Shown one piece after another: positions 29,532 to 40,711 of a stretch of 64,000 nt of DNA. The position numbers were made by a program, and so were the translations under genes. Numbering within the stretch: position 1 is the stretch's first letter; the number at the start of each line of letters is the position of its first letter. The notes beneath the pieces were generated by a model that was not told the origin of the DNA, ran no database searches, and saw only the letters and a list, made by a program, of their open reading frames with translations. The stretch lies in NCBI GenBank assembly GCA_009731375.1, contig BJOX01000111.1, positions 58,446-122,445 on the forward strand. Direction: 5' to 3'. Source of the stretch: Paulinella micropora. Taxonomy: Eukaryota > Cercozoa > Imbricatea > Euglyphida.

Positions 29532-29595
29532 ATCTTCTTCTTCTTCTTCTTCTTCTTCTTCTTCTTCTTCTTCTTCTTCTTCTTCTTCTTCTTGA
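29365..29595. repeat. (CCT)n/(CTT)n tract
   Basis: Pyrimidine trinucleotide tract at the 3' end of the plus-strand LRR gene. The minus-strand paralogue also runs into a purine/pyrimidine tract at the homologous point (27460-27470). Confidence 0.9.
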
Positions 29596-29765
29596 ATAAA
29601 AGAAAGGCAGAACGAAGCAAAAAAAGAGAAAAGAAAGAAAAGAAAGGAAAGAAATGAAGGGAAAGGAAAATAACTTTCAAGGGGCCTCAATACAGGATTG
29701 ATACTTAGTCTATGATTTTAATATCATCAACTTAGCGAGCGGCGGCTGCAAAAGAACTATTAAGC

Positions 29766-29799
<34 letters not shown>

Positions 29800-31380
29800 G
29801 CAGCAGAAACGAAAGAGATCCGACAGTCAGGCGAACTTTCCTGGTATCCAGCTGAGGCAACACTTTCATAATATAAATATTAATATTTCAACAGCTGACT
29901 AACTGTTGTTCAGTGGAAAAAGGAACATAGTTTTGGCTAAACTCAATTTAAGTGGGGGTTTTATCGTATTAACACATTAATATCTGTTTTAGTGAAAGTT
30001 ATAATAATTATCATAATGACATAGAGTTCGCCTTCTTACATGCTTCCGCAGTTTCATCTCAACGAAAAGCAAGCGCTCTTTGCCTTCTTACATGCTTCCT
30101 TTTCAGCTCAACGAAAAGCAAGCGTTCTTTTATTATTAAAAGTCGTTCTAGCTGCGCTCAAGCTGCAGGAGCACAAACCTTCCAATTTTAACTGAGTTAC
30201 TCGATTGAAAGTTTACTCAAGCCGGCACTGTTTTAAAAGAATATTAATACTTACTCCACGATGCGAAGGCGACTGAATAGCCTTATAACACATAAGAACG
30301 TCACTTCAAGTGAACCGTCTCAGAACTGTGGCCGAGAAAGCATATTTAATATAATAATATATAATATTATATATATGTCACAGTTAAACGGTGGCATGCA
30401 TATGTTTTAGTTGAAAAACACTCGTCCGGGCGAAACAGGCCGGCGACGAATCTGCAGGTGACCGGCTGCCGCCAACTTCGGCGAAGATACGACTCGAAAA
30501 CCAGCCTCAGCAATGCGGGCCACCGATGGAACTGGAGCGGGAAGCATCGTTCATAATGAAGTGGACTGAGTCACCAATCTCAGCCGCCGGCCCGGGTTTG
30601 AGCGAGCATGGACGCGACTGCAATGCCGGATCGCCTGGGCTACCCAACACAACCAACTCCAACAACTACTGGCTGTCACGTGAATGGCAGTCAGTCGGCG
30701 CGGCCCCTCCAAGTAACTGGGTGAGCGAGGACACTTGAGGTCAGTGTCCTGTAAGCCCTGTATTTTCAAGTCAATTTCAATTTATTATATATAGAAAATT
30801 AACTTGAAATTGACTCGGTCCTTTAATGCCTCATGTTGCATAATTTTTTCATTAAATATTAATATTAATATTAATAAACTTGATATCCACCGTCACTGGC
30901 TGGGTTCTAGACGGGACATCATCAATGTAAAGGCGCTAAAGAAGTGGTGGCAAGGTATTCCATCACACCTGATCTCAGTATTTGCAGCTCATACTCGGCC
31001 ACAAGCTGAGTCCATTCACTAGGATATTCTCGCCCTGTCACGCAGCGTATTGAAATTCGACAGTTTTGGCCTTGCATACTGCGAACAACAGGTCCAATAT
31101 CAACATTAAGCACAGAACGATCTTTGCAGACCTCTGCTCTCCAGAGTACTCCAAGCAAAAGGTAGGAGCAGAGCATCAAGGAGCACTGAGTGGAACTCTA
31201 CCCTGATATCAGCTGCTTCCAAAATGCAGCCTGCCGGAAAGGCAAAAGGAAATCTGAGATATTCAATCAGGTAGAGTCTTTACGACCTTGTCCAAGACAA
31301 TACAATACAACACACGACCGCGTCAGCTGCTTCAAGACGCGTCGGGCGTGTCCTCAACCTAGTCGGGCGTGTCCTCAACC
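29596..31380. other. No gene seen; repeat fragments
   Basis: Contains (CAA)n at 29766-29800, a 17-19-bp word shared with 9472-9490 (30058-30074 and 30105-30123), an AT palindrome near 30350, and a hairpin at about 30767-30820 (TCAAGTCAATTTCAA against TTGAAATTGACT). Open frames at 30526-30738 and 31190-31387 lack features of real genes. Confidence 0.5.
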
Positions 31381-31443
<63 letters not shown>

Positions 31444-31513
31444 GTAGGTAGGTAGGTAGGTAGGTAGGTAGGTAGGTAGGTAGGTAGATAGACAGACAGA
31501 CAGACAGACAGAT

Positions 31514-31605
<92 letters not shown>

Positions 31606-31620
31606 GTAGGTAGGTAGCTA
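31381..31620. repeat. (TAGA)n/(TAGG)n/(CAGA)n
   Basis: Pure tetranucleotide tracts. Confidence 0.95.
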
Positions 31621-31870
31621 AGCAGGTGGACCTGGTCGAGGTAGTTCCACGACTGGCCTCTCATGAGAAAGCCCATCTTGATGGCTTGGATGATGGTCTA
31701 ACAAGAGACAAGAGAGACATAAATAATCCCATCTTGATGGCCTGGAACCAAACACCCCCCCCCCTCCCCCCCACCTCAGCACACACACACACACAGACAC
31801 TATATTGCCTCATGAGGAAGCCCCGGCTTGATGGCCTGGATGATGCTCTAACCCACACTTACACAATACA
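31621..31870 (+). other. Repeated exon-like segments ([13 protein letters not shown] type)
   Basis: The segment TCATGAGAAAGCCCATCTTG plus GATGGCTTGGATGATG occurs at about 31660-31706, in part at 31730-31745, and again at about 31808-31851. A related one is at 32539-32612. The first reads [15 protein letters not shown], and the last reads VAHEKALVKAFKRATTQ and ends ISVR and TGA. They look like duplicated exons of one host gene separated by repeats. The protein family is not recognised. Confidence 0.35.
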
Positions 31871-31917
31871 AAATAATACACTCTCCTTCCTCTATTCTCT
31901 CCTCTCTCCACCATCTC

Positions 31918-32315
31918 NNNNNNNNNNNNNNNNNNNNNNNNNNNNNNNNNNNNNNNNNNNNNNNNNNNNNNNNNNNNNNNNNNNNNNNNNNNNNNNNNNN
32001 NNNNNNNNNNNNNNNNNNNNNNNNNNNNNNNNNNNNNNNNNNNNNNNNNNNNNNNNNNNNNNNNNNNNNNNNNNNNNNNNNNNNNNNNNNNNNNNNNNNN
32101 NNNNNNNNNNNNNNNNNNNNNNNNNNNNNNNNNNNNNNNNNNNNNNNNNNNNNNNNNNNNNNNNNNNNNNNNNNNNNNNNNNNNNNNNNNNNNNNNNNNN
32201 NNNNNNNNNNNNNNNNNNNNNNNNNNNNNNNNNNNNNNNNNNNNNNNNNNNNNNNNNNNNNNNNNNNNNNNNNNNNNNNNNNNNNNNNNNNNNNNNNNNN
32301 NNNNNNNNNNNNNNN
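31918..32315. other. Assembly gap (398 N)
   Basis: Bounded on the right by a (TC)n tract. Confidence 1.
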
Positions 32316-32403
<88 letters not shown>

Positions 32404-32538
32404 GCTCTTTCCCTGTCTGTCTCTGCTGCGCTCTTTTTTTGTCTTTCTCTTTGTGTAAAGATGAGCTCCTAAGTACAAGGAACCATGAATTCAAGCGCGT
32501 TTCCTTCACAGTCAGTTCTTGCGTCGCACCTGTGATGT

Positions 32539-32612
32539 GGCTCATGAGAAAGCCCTCGTGAAAGCTTTCAAACGAGCTACCACACAGGCTGCCGTCATCA
32601 GTGTTCGCTGAG
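32539..32612 (+). other. Possible last exon of the HEKA-type gene
   Basis: The frame VAHEKALVKAFKRATTQAAV ends ISVR and TGA. It shares GCTCATGAGAAAGCCC with the exon-like copies at 31660 and 31808. The acceptor is not clear. Confidence 0.35.
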
Positions 32613-32774
32613 AACGAGGCACTTGAAGTTACTGTTCACTGTATCGAAGAACTAGTAGCGTCTCATTACATAGTTATGGGTATGCCTGCATGTTTTCTAA
32701 CCGTTTATCACTACGCATGTACGAATGTACGTCATGATGTCTGCATACAGTCTGTAAGTGTGCATGCCCAGGTA

Positions 32775-33020
32775 GAAAGCTAGGTAGATAGATGTAGGGA
32801 TAGACCAGTGTTGACGCAGATGATAGCTAGGTAGGTAGATTGTGTGATGACATACATAGCTAGGTAGGTAGCTTGTGTGATGACATAGATAGCTAGGTAG
32901 GTAAATAGTGTGATAAGCCTGTGTTGGGGCAGGTAGGTAGCTACGTAGATAGATGCTGTGATAGACCAGTGGTGAGGAAGATGACATAGATAGTTAGATA
33001 GATGGTGTGATGTACCAGTG
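32775..33020. repeat. Degenerate tandem repeat of (TAGG)n plus a TGTGATG-type spacer
   Basis: Five or six units of about 50 bases: TAGGTAGG followed by TGTGATGACATA or TGTGATAGACCAGTG. It is a higher-order repeat rather than a simple microsatellite. Confidence 0.7.
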
Positions 33021-33029
33021 GTGAGGCAG

Positions 33030-33467
33030 ATGACAGGCCGGCGCGCCTTGCCCGACTTGGCACTGCCCATGCCCTGCCTTCACGTGAACTCAACCGCAAA
33101 ATCGCCTGGCTCCACTTCCCAACACACCAAGTGGCCTGCACAAGAAGAGGAACAAGAAGAAGAAGAAGAAGAAGAAGAAGAAAGAAGAAGAAGAAGAAGA
33201 AGAAGAAGAAGAGGAGGAGGAGGAGGAGAAGGAGGAGGAGAAGGAGAAGGAGGAGAATAAGGAGAATGAGGAGAATAAGGAGAATGAGGAGGAGCAGGAG
33301 AAGGAGGAGGAGGAGGAGGAGAAGAAGAAGAAGAAGAAGAAGAAGAAGAGGAAGAGGAAGAGGAAGAGAAGAGGAAGAGGAAGAGGAAGAAGAAGAAGAA
33401 GAAGAAGAAGAAGAAGAAGAAGAAGAAGAAGAAGAAGAAGAAGAAGAAGAAGAAGAAGAAGAAGAAG

Positions 33468-33470
<3 letters not shown>
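33030..33470. repeat. Possible exon end and (GAA)n/(GAG)n tract
   Basis: 33030-33140 is complex sequence that can be read as ELNRKIAWLHFPTHQVACTR, a possible exon of low certainty. From 33141 there is a long GAA/GGA tract. Confidence 0.4.
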
Positions 33471-34013
<543 letters not shown>

Positions 34014-34189
34014 TCGATTCTATTAGAATTTCTATTGTTAGTAATGGTAGTAATGGCAGTTTTTAGTTATCGTGGTGTCTGTTTCTGTGTTATTTCTGCT
34101 GGTTTCACAGACAACTCAAAATACAAACAAAAGAAATTTTCAGGCTCAAATGGTTTCAGAATTCTTTTGTACACGACGAAGTCAAGACC

Positions 34190-34627
34190 ACACCAAGACA
34201 ACTCTATTATGCCCATGCTTACCCCCATATAATACAGAAAATAACGATCTGGGGGTTGGATAACCCAAAAAGGAAATACCTGCAACCGCTAATTAAAGCA
34301 CCAATAGGACAGCACATACATTACCCCTACTAATAAGCATAAGCTAACATATACATATATAGGGTGTGTATAGAAGTGCATAATTTCCGATACCCTAATA
34401 CACAGAAAACTCAAGACAGGCCCTATCGTGATAACACCTTCACGCCCACTGCTCAAATACATAACCATAATACCCGCTACTCAAAACGAAACAAACAATA
34501 GATTGATACAAATAGTGCCTACTACACACAGGTTAACACTATCATATATAATAAGCTACCTCAGGATATCAGACAGACAGAAAGCCCACTGGTTTCAAAA
34601 GTAAGCTCAAAGAGCATCTACTAAAAA
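34190..34627 (+). pseudogene. Non-LTR retrotransposon reverse transcriptase, C-terminal remnant
   Basis: One plus frame reads RQLYYAHAYPHIIQKITIWG, the end-of-RT block seen as 'LR.LYYSLI.SHL.Y.I..WG' in LINE enzymes. After stops, the frame near 34450-34625 reads HNHNTRYSKRNKQ and then YNKLPQDIRQTESPLV, matching the C-terminal 'H.Y.TR.S' and 'WN.LP..IR' blocks. It has several stops and is dead. Confidence 0.7.
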
Positions 34628-35350
34628 TACAACAAGATAACGCTTAGCCTATACACTCGTATATCTTATCACCATTACTCTAACCGCGCGCGCATGGAAA
34701 CGCAGCGTAAGGCTCACGTTTATAGATACTCAGGTTTGCGCGCCTGAATATGAACTTTCCGCAAGCGATTTACTGGTGATAGATTTCATGGTTTATGCAA
34801 GGATGGATTCTCGGGGTTTATGAATACATATTTGTATGCATGATATATATCTTGATTGTATTTACAAACTTACAACGTAACCAGAAAGAATACACTGGCG
34901 TATACGTTCAAGTACTCATGACTTCTGAGACTCTTCTGGTCAAGAACTTTTTGACTGAGGATATAACCTGATCGACCGCGATATCGCGACTCACATAAAT
35001 ACACACATACATCAAAGATTAATATTAATATTATATTTAATTATTTAATACTGTACAAAGAAGGGTCAAATCGATGAATCTCTAGTTTTAGGCTTGACGT
35101 TTTAGTGAATCGTTGAAATCCTTGAGAAATGTTTCTCTAAATAAAAGACCAAAGACCAACACCTCGAAACAAGCTCCAAAAAAGTCTGCCTATTTTCTCC
35201 GTATCAGTGCTGATAATCAAGCCATTTGTGCCAGCCTTGACAGAGTGGGCCGTACGTGCCTGGCCCATTCGAGGAGGAAATTTCCATTCCTCCTCCATTT
35301 CTTTCCCATGTCCAGTCTTTCACAGTCTTGAACTCGACAAAAAGTTTCTC
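34628..35350. other. No gene seen
   Basis: AT-rich complex sequence with short palindromes (AATATTAATATT near 35022). No recognised coding, RNA or mobile feature. Confidence 0.5.
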
Positions 35351-35357
35351 TTTTGTA

Positions 35358-35609
35358 GCATCCATCCATCCATCCATCCATCCATCCATCACAGCTAGCC
35401 AGCCAGCTAGAGCCACCAGCAGCAATCAATCCATCCACCTGCATTAGAAGTTATTAGAGACTCTTTCTCAAGATAAGAGTTCGAGGAGATTAGGAAAGAG
35501 TGGTGGCTGGATGGATGGATGGATGGTTGGATGGACTGGATGGTTGGATGGTTGGATGGATAAATGGATGGATGGATGGATGGATGGACGGACGGATAGA
35601 TGGATAGAC

Positions 35610-35643
<34 letters not shown>

Positions 35644-35745
35644 GGATGGATGGATGGGGATGGATGGATGGGGATGGATGGATGGGGATGGATGGATGGG
35701 GATGGATGGATGGGGATGGATGGATGGATGGATGGATGGATGGGT
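35358..35745. repeat. (CCAT)n then (GGAT)n tracts in inverted orientation
   Basis: (ATCC)n at 35358-35390 and (GGAT)n with (GGGGAT) variants at 35507-35742. The two tracts are mutually complementary. Confidence 0.9.
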
Positions 35746-35847
35746 ATCTCGATAGATTGAATTTAGTTGCCTCGTCCATTCCCTCCCTGCCATGTCTAGT
35801 GTATTGAATGACTCAGCTTGTTCCATTCCCTGCCTGCTTTGTCCAGC

Positions 35848-36274
<427 letters not shown>

Positions 36275-36291
36275 CTAAGAACTGCTCGGAG

Positions 36292-37104
36292 ATGCAGGCG
36301 GACTGCAGGCCGCACAGCAGGCGTGTCGACAAGGAAATAGACCAGTACGACACAAGGCGAAGGCAGCGGAACTTACGCGGTATGCGCAGGGATTTCGCGG
36401 AAAGCAGCTGGCAGGCGAAGGCTACCACTTCCACAGCGAACAGGAGTGAAGCGCCCAGAACCATGTGGCTGGAACTGCCTACAACAGGAGGAGGAGGAGG
36501 AACAGGAGGAACAGGAGGAGGATTAGGATTAGGGGCGAGGACGATGTGGCTAGAACGGCCGTCAGCAGCAGCAGCAGGGGGAGACGGAACAGCAGGACAA
36601 GGAGGAGTAGGAGGAGGTGGAGGAGGAGGAGGTGGAGGAGGAGGAGGTGGAGGAGGAGGAGGAGGAGGAGGAGGGGCGAGGACGATGTGGCTAGAACGGC
36701 CAACAGGAGAAGGACCAGGAGGAGGAGGAGGAAAGGCAAGAGGAGTAGAGACAAGAAGAGGAAGAGGATGTGGACGAGGAGGAGGAGGAGGAAGAGGAAG
36801 AGGATGTGGACGAGGAGGAGGAGGAGGAGGAGAAGGAGGAGGAGGGGTGAGGACGATCTGGCTAGAACGGTCAACAGGAGAAGGAGGAGGAACAGGAACA
36901 GGAGGAAGAGGAGAAACAGTTGGAGGAGGAGGAGGAACAGGAGCAGCAGGAAGAGGAGGAGGAGGTAGAGGAGGAGGAGGAGGAGGAGCAGGGGCAAGGT
37001 CGATCGGGCTAGAACGGCCTACAGAAGAAGGAGGAAGAGCAGGAAGAGGAGGAGGAGGAGGAGAAGGTGGAGGAGGAAGAGGAGAAACAGGAAGAGGGGA
37101 AAGA
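36292..37104 (+). repeat. (GGA)n tract with five copies of a WLERPT-coding unit
   Basis: The unit GAGGACGATGTGGCTAGAAC (with variants) recurs at about 36463, 36537, 36680, 36850 and 36996, each time separated by GGA/GGT repeats. One frame is open from 36292 to the gap, reading ARTMWLERPT between Gly runs. The adjacent frame reads GEDDVART. It could be a Gly-rich protein or a minisatellite built on an exon copy. The first 150 bases are complex sequence. Confidence 0.5.
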
Positions 37105-37114
37105 NNNNNNNNNN
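37105..37114. other. Scaffold gap (10 N)
   Basis: It lies 14 bases of (AT)n outside the left end of the inverted-repeat element. Confidence 1.
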
Positions 37115-37160
37115 ATATATATATATATACACTCGTGAGAACGGCTCCAAACGACTTGAA

Positions 37161-37324
37161 ACCCCGAATTTAGGGGTCGCGGGTATTCTAACAAACAAGA
37201 AAACACACTCAAACAGCTCAAAACATTGTTTTTAGGTGTGCCCCGACCATACAACGACAAACAAACACACAAAAAAAAAGACCTTAAACAGATTAAAACA
37301 TCGTTTTTAAGGTGTGCCCCGCTG
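37161..37324. repeat. Subterminal repeats, left end
   Basis: Three related units about 64-76 bases apart, the mirror of 57113-57276. Two read AAAACATNGTTTTTAGGTGTGCC-like. The outermost has the palindrome ACCCCGAATTTAGGGGT at 37161-37177. Confidence 0.8.
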
Positions 37325-37426
37325 TGCCTATATATACAAAAAAAAATTATATATATTTCTGTTTATTGCTTTCGCTTCTTCTTCTTCTTCTCTCTCTCTC
37401 CCACACCAACGGGCTAAAATATGCTC

Positions 37427-37625
37427 ACCCCTTCATTCGCCTCCGTTTGCTCAATTTGTACTGATTCACCCGTTCATTTTGCTGTCCTTCCATTCGCCTC
37501 CGTTCGTTCGTTTGATACTGATTCACCCGTTCATTTTATCCTCTTTCTTTATTAAAATATGGCCGGGTAAATTCGCCCCTCCATTCGCCTCCGTTTGCTT
37601 AATTTGTATCAATTCACCCGTTCAT
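37427..37625 (-). repeat. 57-bp repeat cluster III, left arm
   Basis: Mirror of 56812-57010. It lies just beyond the recombinase stop codon. Confidence 0.85.
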
Positions 37626-38845
37626 TTTTTTTTCAATCTTTCGCTTCTTCTTAAAATTGCCCCTTCATCGTTCTTCTTCCTTGTTTCTGTTTTGCCTGCT
37701 TCTGTTGGTTGTTTGCCTCTCGCGATATCGCTGATAAATTTCGCTTTTATACTTCCAACACGTGCGAATGCTCTGATTTTTCTGTTGCTGATATCTATTT
37801 TTTGGTCCTTCATTGCTTTTATTATCGCTAAGGCATCAATCACATTCTGCGGAAGATTAGCATTCAACCCCGCGACCTTGTCCTCTAATGTGTTGATTTT
37901 GTTTTCTAATTTGTCCAGAGCTTGCCGTGCTTGTGGTTCGGTTGCTATTGCTGGAGTTCTTGCTTTAACATTGGCATAATTTCGGCTTGCTTCACTCTCT
38001 TCAATGTGCCCCAACACTTTCGCGAGGAATATGCTCCTGTCCATATTCGCGGGAGCAAATTCTCGGTAAGCAATCGCCCCGTATATCTTGCGGGCTAAGT
38101 GGCTTGTTGCTTTGTTATCATTAAATAATTCTTTCATTCTTCTTGAAATTCTAGAATCATATTTATTTGTTAATGCTTGATTTGTTTTCTTTTTGTCTTC
38201 ATCGGTTAAAGCCTCCCGCACCGCTTCCCAGGCTGTTCGCATATCTTCATAAGACATATGAATCAGCGGGACCTCGATATTCTTGATTGCTCCCTTCGTG
38301 TCTTTTGCGACCTTGTCAATCACAATATAATTCTTTTGTTCTTTGCTTTCTGGTGGTGTGCTCGTAATTCGTAAGACCTCAATGAGCCGGCGACCTGTTG
38401 CCAATTGAAGCAAGATGATGAGGTCGGTCATCTTTCGCGACTTGTTCAAAGTGTCCATAATCTTAAACACTTCGGCGGGCTCAAAATTCTTAATTTCTTT
38501 CAGGTTCTTGTTTCTCTGTTTGATTTGGGTGGTCGCCTTCAGGGTTCGCTCTTCGTCTGTTAGTTTCAATTCTTTGATAATCTCGGCTTCTTTTGTCGGG
38601 TGCTGTTCTTTGAATACCTTCCGCAATCGGGTCAGATATGAGTCTTTTGTGTTCACTTTTTCAATTTGTTGAAGTGTGCTCAAGGTCCATCTAAGATTCT
38701 TTTTCAAATATGTCTCATTTCCTCCTTTTTGTTTTATGAGCTCAATCAACAAGATAATCAAGCTTTCTGACCGGCTTTTTGTGATTGCCTTCAGTTTGTT
38801 TATGAGGTCCTTGTGGTCCTTGTAGTCAATCGTCTTGAAATCCAT
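37622..38845 (-). CDS. Tyrosine recombinase, left-arm copy
   Basis: Same 407-residue protein as 55592-56815. The start is the ATG after the shared leader CACGGAGGAAAAGAGGAAC. An upstream in-frame extension to 38974 would run through that promoter-like region and is rejected. It is the outermost gene of the arm, so its copies sit next to both ends of the element. Confidence 0.85.
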   Translation of the reverse strand: MDFKTIDYKDHKDLINKLKAITKSRSESLIILLIELIKQKGGNETYLKKNLRWTLSTLQQIEKVNTKDSYLTRLRKVFKEQHPTKEAEIIKELKLTDEERTLKATTQIKQRNKNLKEIKNFEPAEVFKIMDTLNKSRKMTDLIILLQLATGRRLIEVLRITSTPPESKEQKNYIVIDKVAKDTKGAIKNIEVPLIHMSYEDMRTAWEAVREALTDEDKKKTNQALTNKYDSRISRRMKELFNDNKATSHLARKIYGAIAYREFAPANMDRSIFLAKVLGHIEESEASRNYANVKARTPAIATEPQARQALDKLENKINTLEDKVAGLNANLPQNVIDALAIIKAMKDQKIDISNRKIRAFARVGSIKAKFISDIARGKQPTEAGKTETRKKNDEGAILRRSERLKKK

Positions 38846-38846
38846 T

Positions 38847-38896
38847 TTTTCGCTGTTCCTCTTTTCCTCCGTGCTTATATATTTTATGCTTATATA
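38847..38896 (-). promoter_or_regulatory. TATA-like box and leader of the left recombinase
   Basis: Mirror of 55541-55590: TATATAAGCA, AATATATAAGCAC, then GGAGGAAAAGAGGAACAGC directly before the ATG. Confidence 0.7.
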
Positions 38897-38945
38897 TATA
38901 TGTTTAGATAAAATTAAAAAAAAATAAATAATTATATTAATTGAT

Positions 38946-39203
38946 TCAGCTGTTATTCGTTTTATATGCTTCAATATCGCTCTTATATGTTTTTAATCGT
39001 TTTTTGTAAATGTCGCTTATATAACTATGTGGAATGTCCTCGATATGCTTTTCAATTTTCTTCATAGAATATTTTATATATCCTTCATCGTGTTGTCCGT
39101 TCTTATATCTAGTTATAAAACCCTCTAGGGCCTCAATTTCCTTCTGTGTGTCTTCAACCGCCTCGCGAAGTTCTGGGTCTCGTATCAGTGAAAAATGCGA
39201 CAT
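38946..39203 (-). CDS. Unknown 85-residue protein, left-arm copy
   Basis: Identical to 55234-55491. It lies between the zinc protein and the recombinase, with a leader like that of the recombinase. Confidence 0.75.
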   Translation of the reverse strand: MSHFSLIRDPELREAVEDTQKEIEALEGFITRYKNGQHDEGYIKYSMKKIEKHIEDIPHSYISDIYKKRLKTYKSDIEAYKTNNS

Positions 39204-39220
39204 TCTTCTCTTTTTTTGCC

Positions 39221-39246
39221 GTTCCTCTTTTCCTCCGTGCTTATAT
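39221..39246 (-). promoter_or_regulatory. TATA-like box and leader of the left 85-residue gene
   Basis: Mirror of 55191-55216. Confidence 0.65.
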
Positions 39247-39278
39247 ATTTATATGCTTATATATTTATATAAAAAATA

Positions 39279-39686
39279 TTAATCATCATTTTCAAAACAC
39301 TTGATAAAATGGTCAATCAGCCCCCGGATTCTCATATTGATTGCCCTGATTAATAATTCATTGCCATCACCTGCGACCCGAATGAGCTCCTTATATTTGG
39401 CGACCATCTCGTCAAGCTCTTCAACTGGGTCGGGGCCGTCTTGATTGTTCAATCTGTCAATTGTTTCGTTGAACACATCAATCTGCTTCTTGTTCTTGTT
39501 CATTCGGCGACACGGCTCGCAATTCTTGAACCGCCTCGTCTTGTCGGTTAAGAAATCACATCCGCATTTAATACAATTTTTAAAAATCAATTTTTCAGCA
39601 GTCTCTAAATCGTCGCCCAGGTCTTCAAGCTCAACCCCTTCATCCGCTCGGGGTGTTGGTGGTGGTGCTGTTAATACGACCGCCAT
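39279..39686 (-). CDS. Zinc-finger protein, 135 residues, left-arm copy
   Basis: Identical to 54751-55158, with CxxC pairs at residues 38-41 and 56-59. The start was chosen at the ATG after TATATATGAG. Confidence 0.8.
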   Translation of the reverse strand: MAVVLTAPPPTPRADEGVELEDLGDDLETAEKLIFKNCIKCGCDFLTDKTRRFKNCEPCRRMNKNKKQIDVFNETIDRLNNQDGPDPVEELDEMVAKYKELIRVAGDGNELLIRAINMRIRGLIDHFIKCFENDD

Positions 39687-39736
39687 CTCATATATATTAT
39701 CATTAAGACACTTTTTCAAAATGTAAAATATTTTTT

Positions 39737-40096
39737 TTATATGAGGCTGACCTCCTTCTCGTTGCTTTCGGCAATCTCCACGAATTCGGGGGTGCTTGTG
39801 ATTTTAAGAATAATATATTTCTTTTTATCTTTTTCGGCTTCTTTCTCGACCGTCTTGAATTGGAAATTATAAAGACCATTTTCAACGAATTTGAAATTAT
39901 TAACTTTATAAAATTTGATTAAGAGGTCGCCAGATTGTGCTGAAAAGATTGGATTGCTCGCGGTGGTGTATTTTTGCGAGATTACTGTCTGGAGTTTTGT
40001 CATCAGTTTGAATTCATCTTTCTGAGTTCGTTTGATTTTGAATTTAAGATTTGAATATTTATCAATCTCAAGGAATTGAATGCGGGCGAGATTCAT
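39737..40096 (-). CDS. Unknown 119-residue protein, left-arm copy
   Basis: Identical to 54341-54700. It is preceded by the same tandem TCGTTTAA words. Confidence 0.8.
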   Translation of the reverse strand: MNLARIQFLEIDKYSNLKFKIKRTQKDEFKLMTKLQTVISQKYTTASNPIFSAQSGDLLIKFYKVNNFKFVENGLYNFQFKTVEKEAEKDKKKYIILKITSTPEFVEIAESNEKEVSLI

Positions 40097-40097
40097 C

Positions 40098-40133
40098 AAT
40101 TAAACGATTAAACGATTAAACGATTGAACGATT
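40098..40133 (-). promoter_or_regulatory. Tandem TCGTTTAA repeats upstream of the left 119-residue gene
   Basis: Mirror of 54304-54339. Confidence 0.6.
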
Positions 40134-40326
40134 TCGGGCGGGGTGTATATTTTATACGAATAAAAAAAAATAAAAAAATAATTATTTATTGTACGATAAA
40201 AACAGGCGGGGGTGCTTTGTTCAATCCGATTAAATTCTCCTCAGCCTCCTCTGGCTCTCTCTGTCTCTCTTTTCATCTTTTAATCTCAACCCATCGGGCT
40301 AAATATGACCCATTTGTCTCCATCCC

Positions 40327-40672
40327 GCTCTTCGTGCTGTTTTTTCATCTCGTCATATGCTCGCTCCTCCATTCGTCTCCTTTTGTTCGTTTGATACTGA
40401 TTCACCCGTTCAAATTCTGCCTTCTCCAATCGCCTCCTTTCGTTCGTTTGATACTGATTCACCCGTTCATTTTATCCTCTTTCTTTATTAAAATATGGCC
40501 AGGTAAATCCGCCCCTAAAAATCGGGGCTTTGAGTTGTTTGCTCGTGTGTCGTCTGCTCGCCCTCTCCAGTCGCCTCCGTTTGCTCAATTTGTACTGATT
40601 CACCCGTTCATTTTTCTCTGGTTCTCCATTCGCCTCCGTTTGCTCGTTTGATACTGATTCACCCGTTCATTT
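40327..40672 (-). repeat. 57-bp repeat cluster II, left arm
   Basis: Mirror of 53765-54110, including the hairpin GCCCCTAAAAATCGGGGC at 40511-40528. Confidence 0.85.
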
Positions 40673-40711
40673 TTCTTAATTAAAAAAAAATAATATAAGA
40701 TTTTATTGAAT

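Noticed and set aside
30526-30738. 70-codon frame as a gene
   Set aside because: No motif, no splice or promoter context, and the composition matches the surrounding non-coding DNA.
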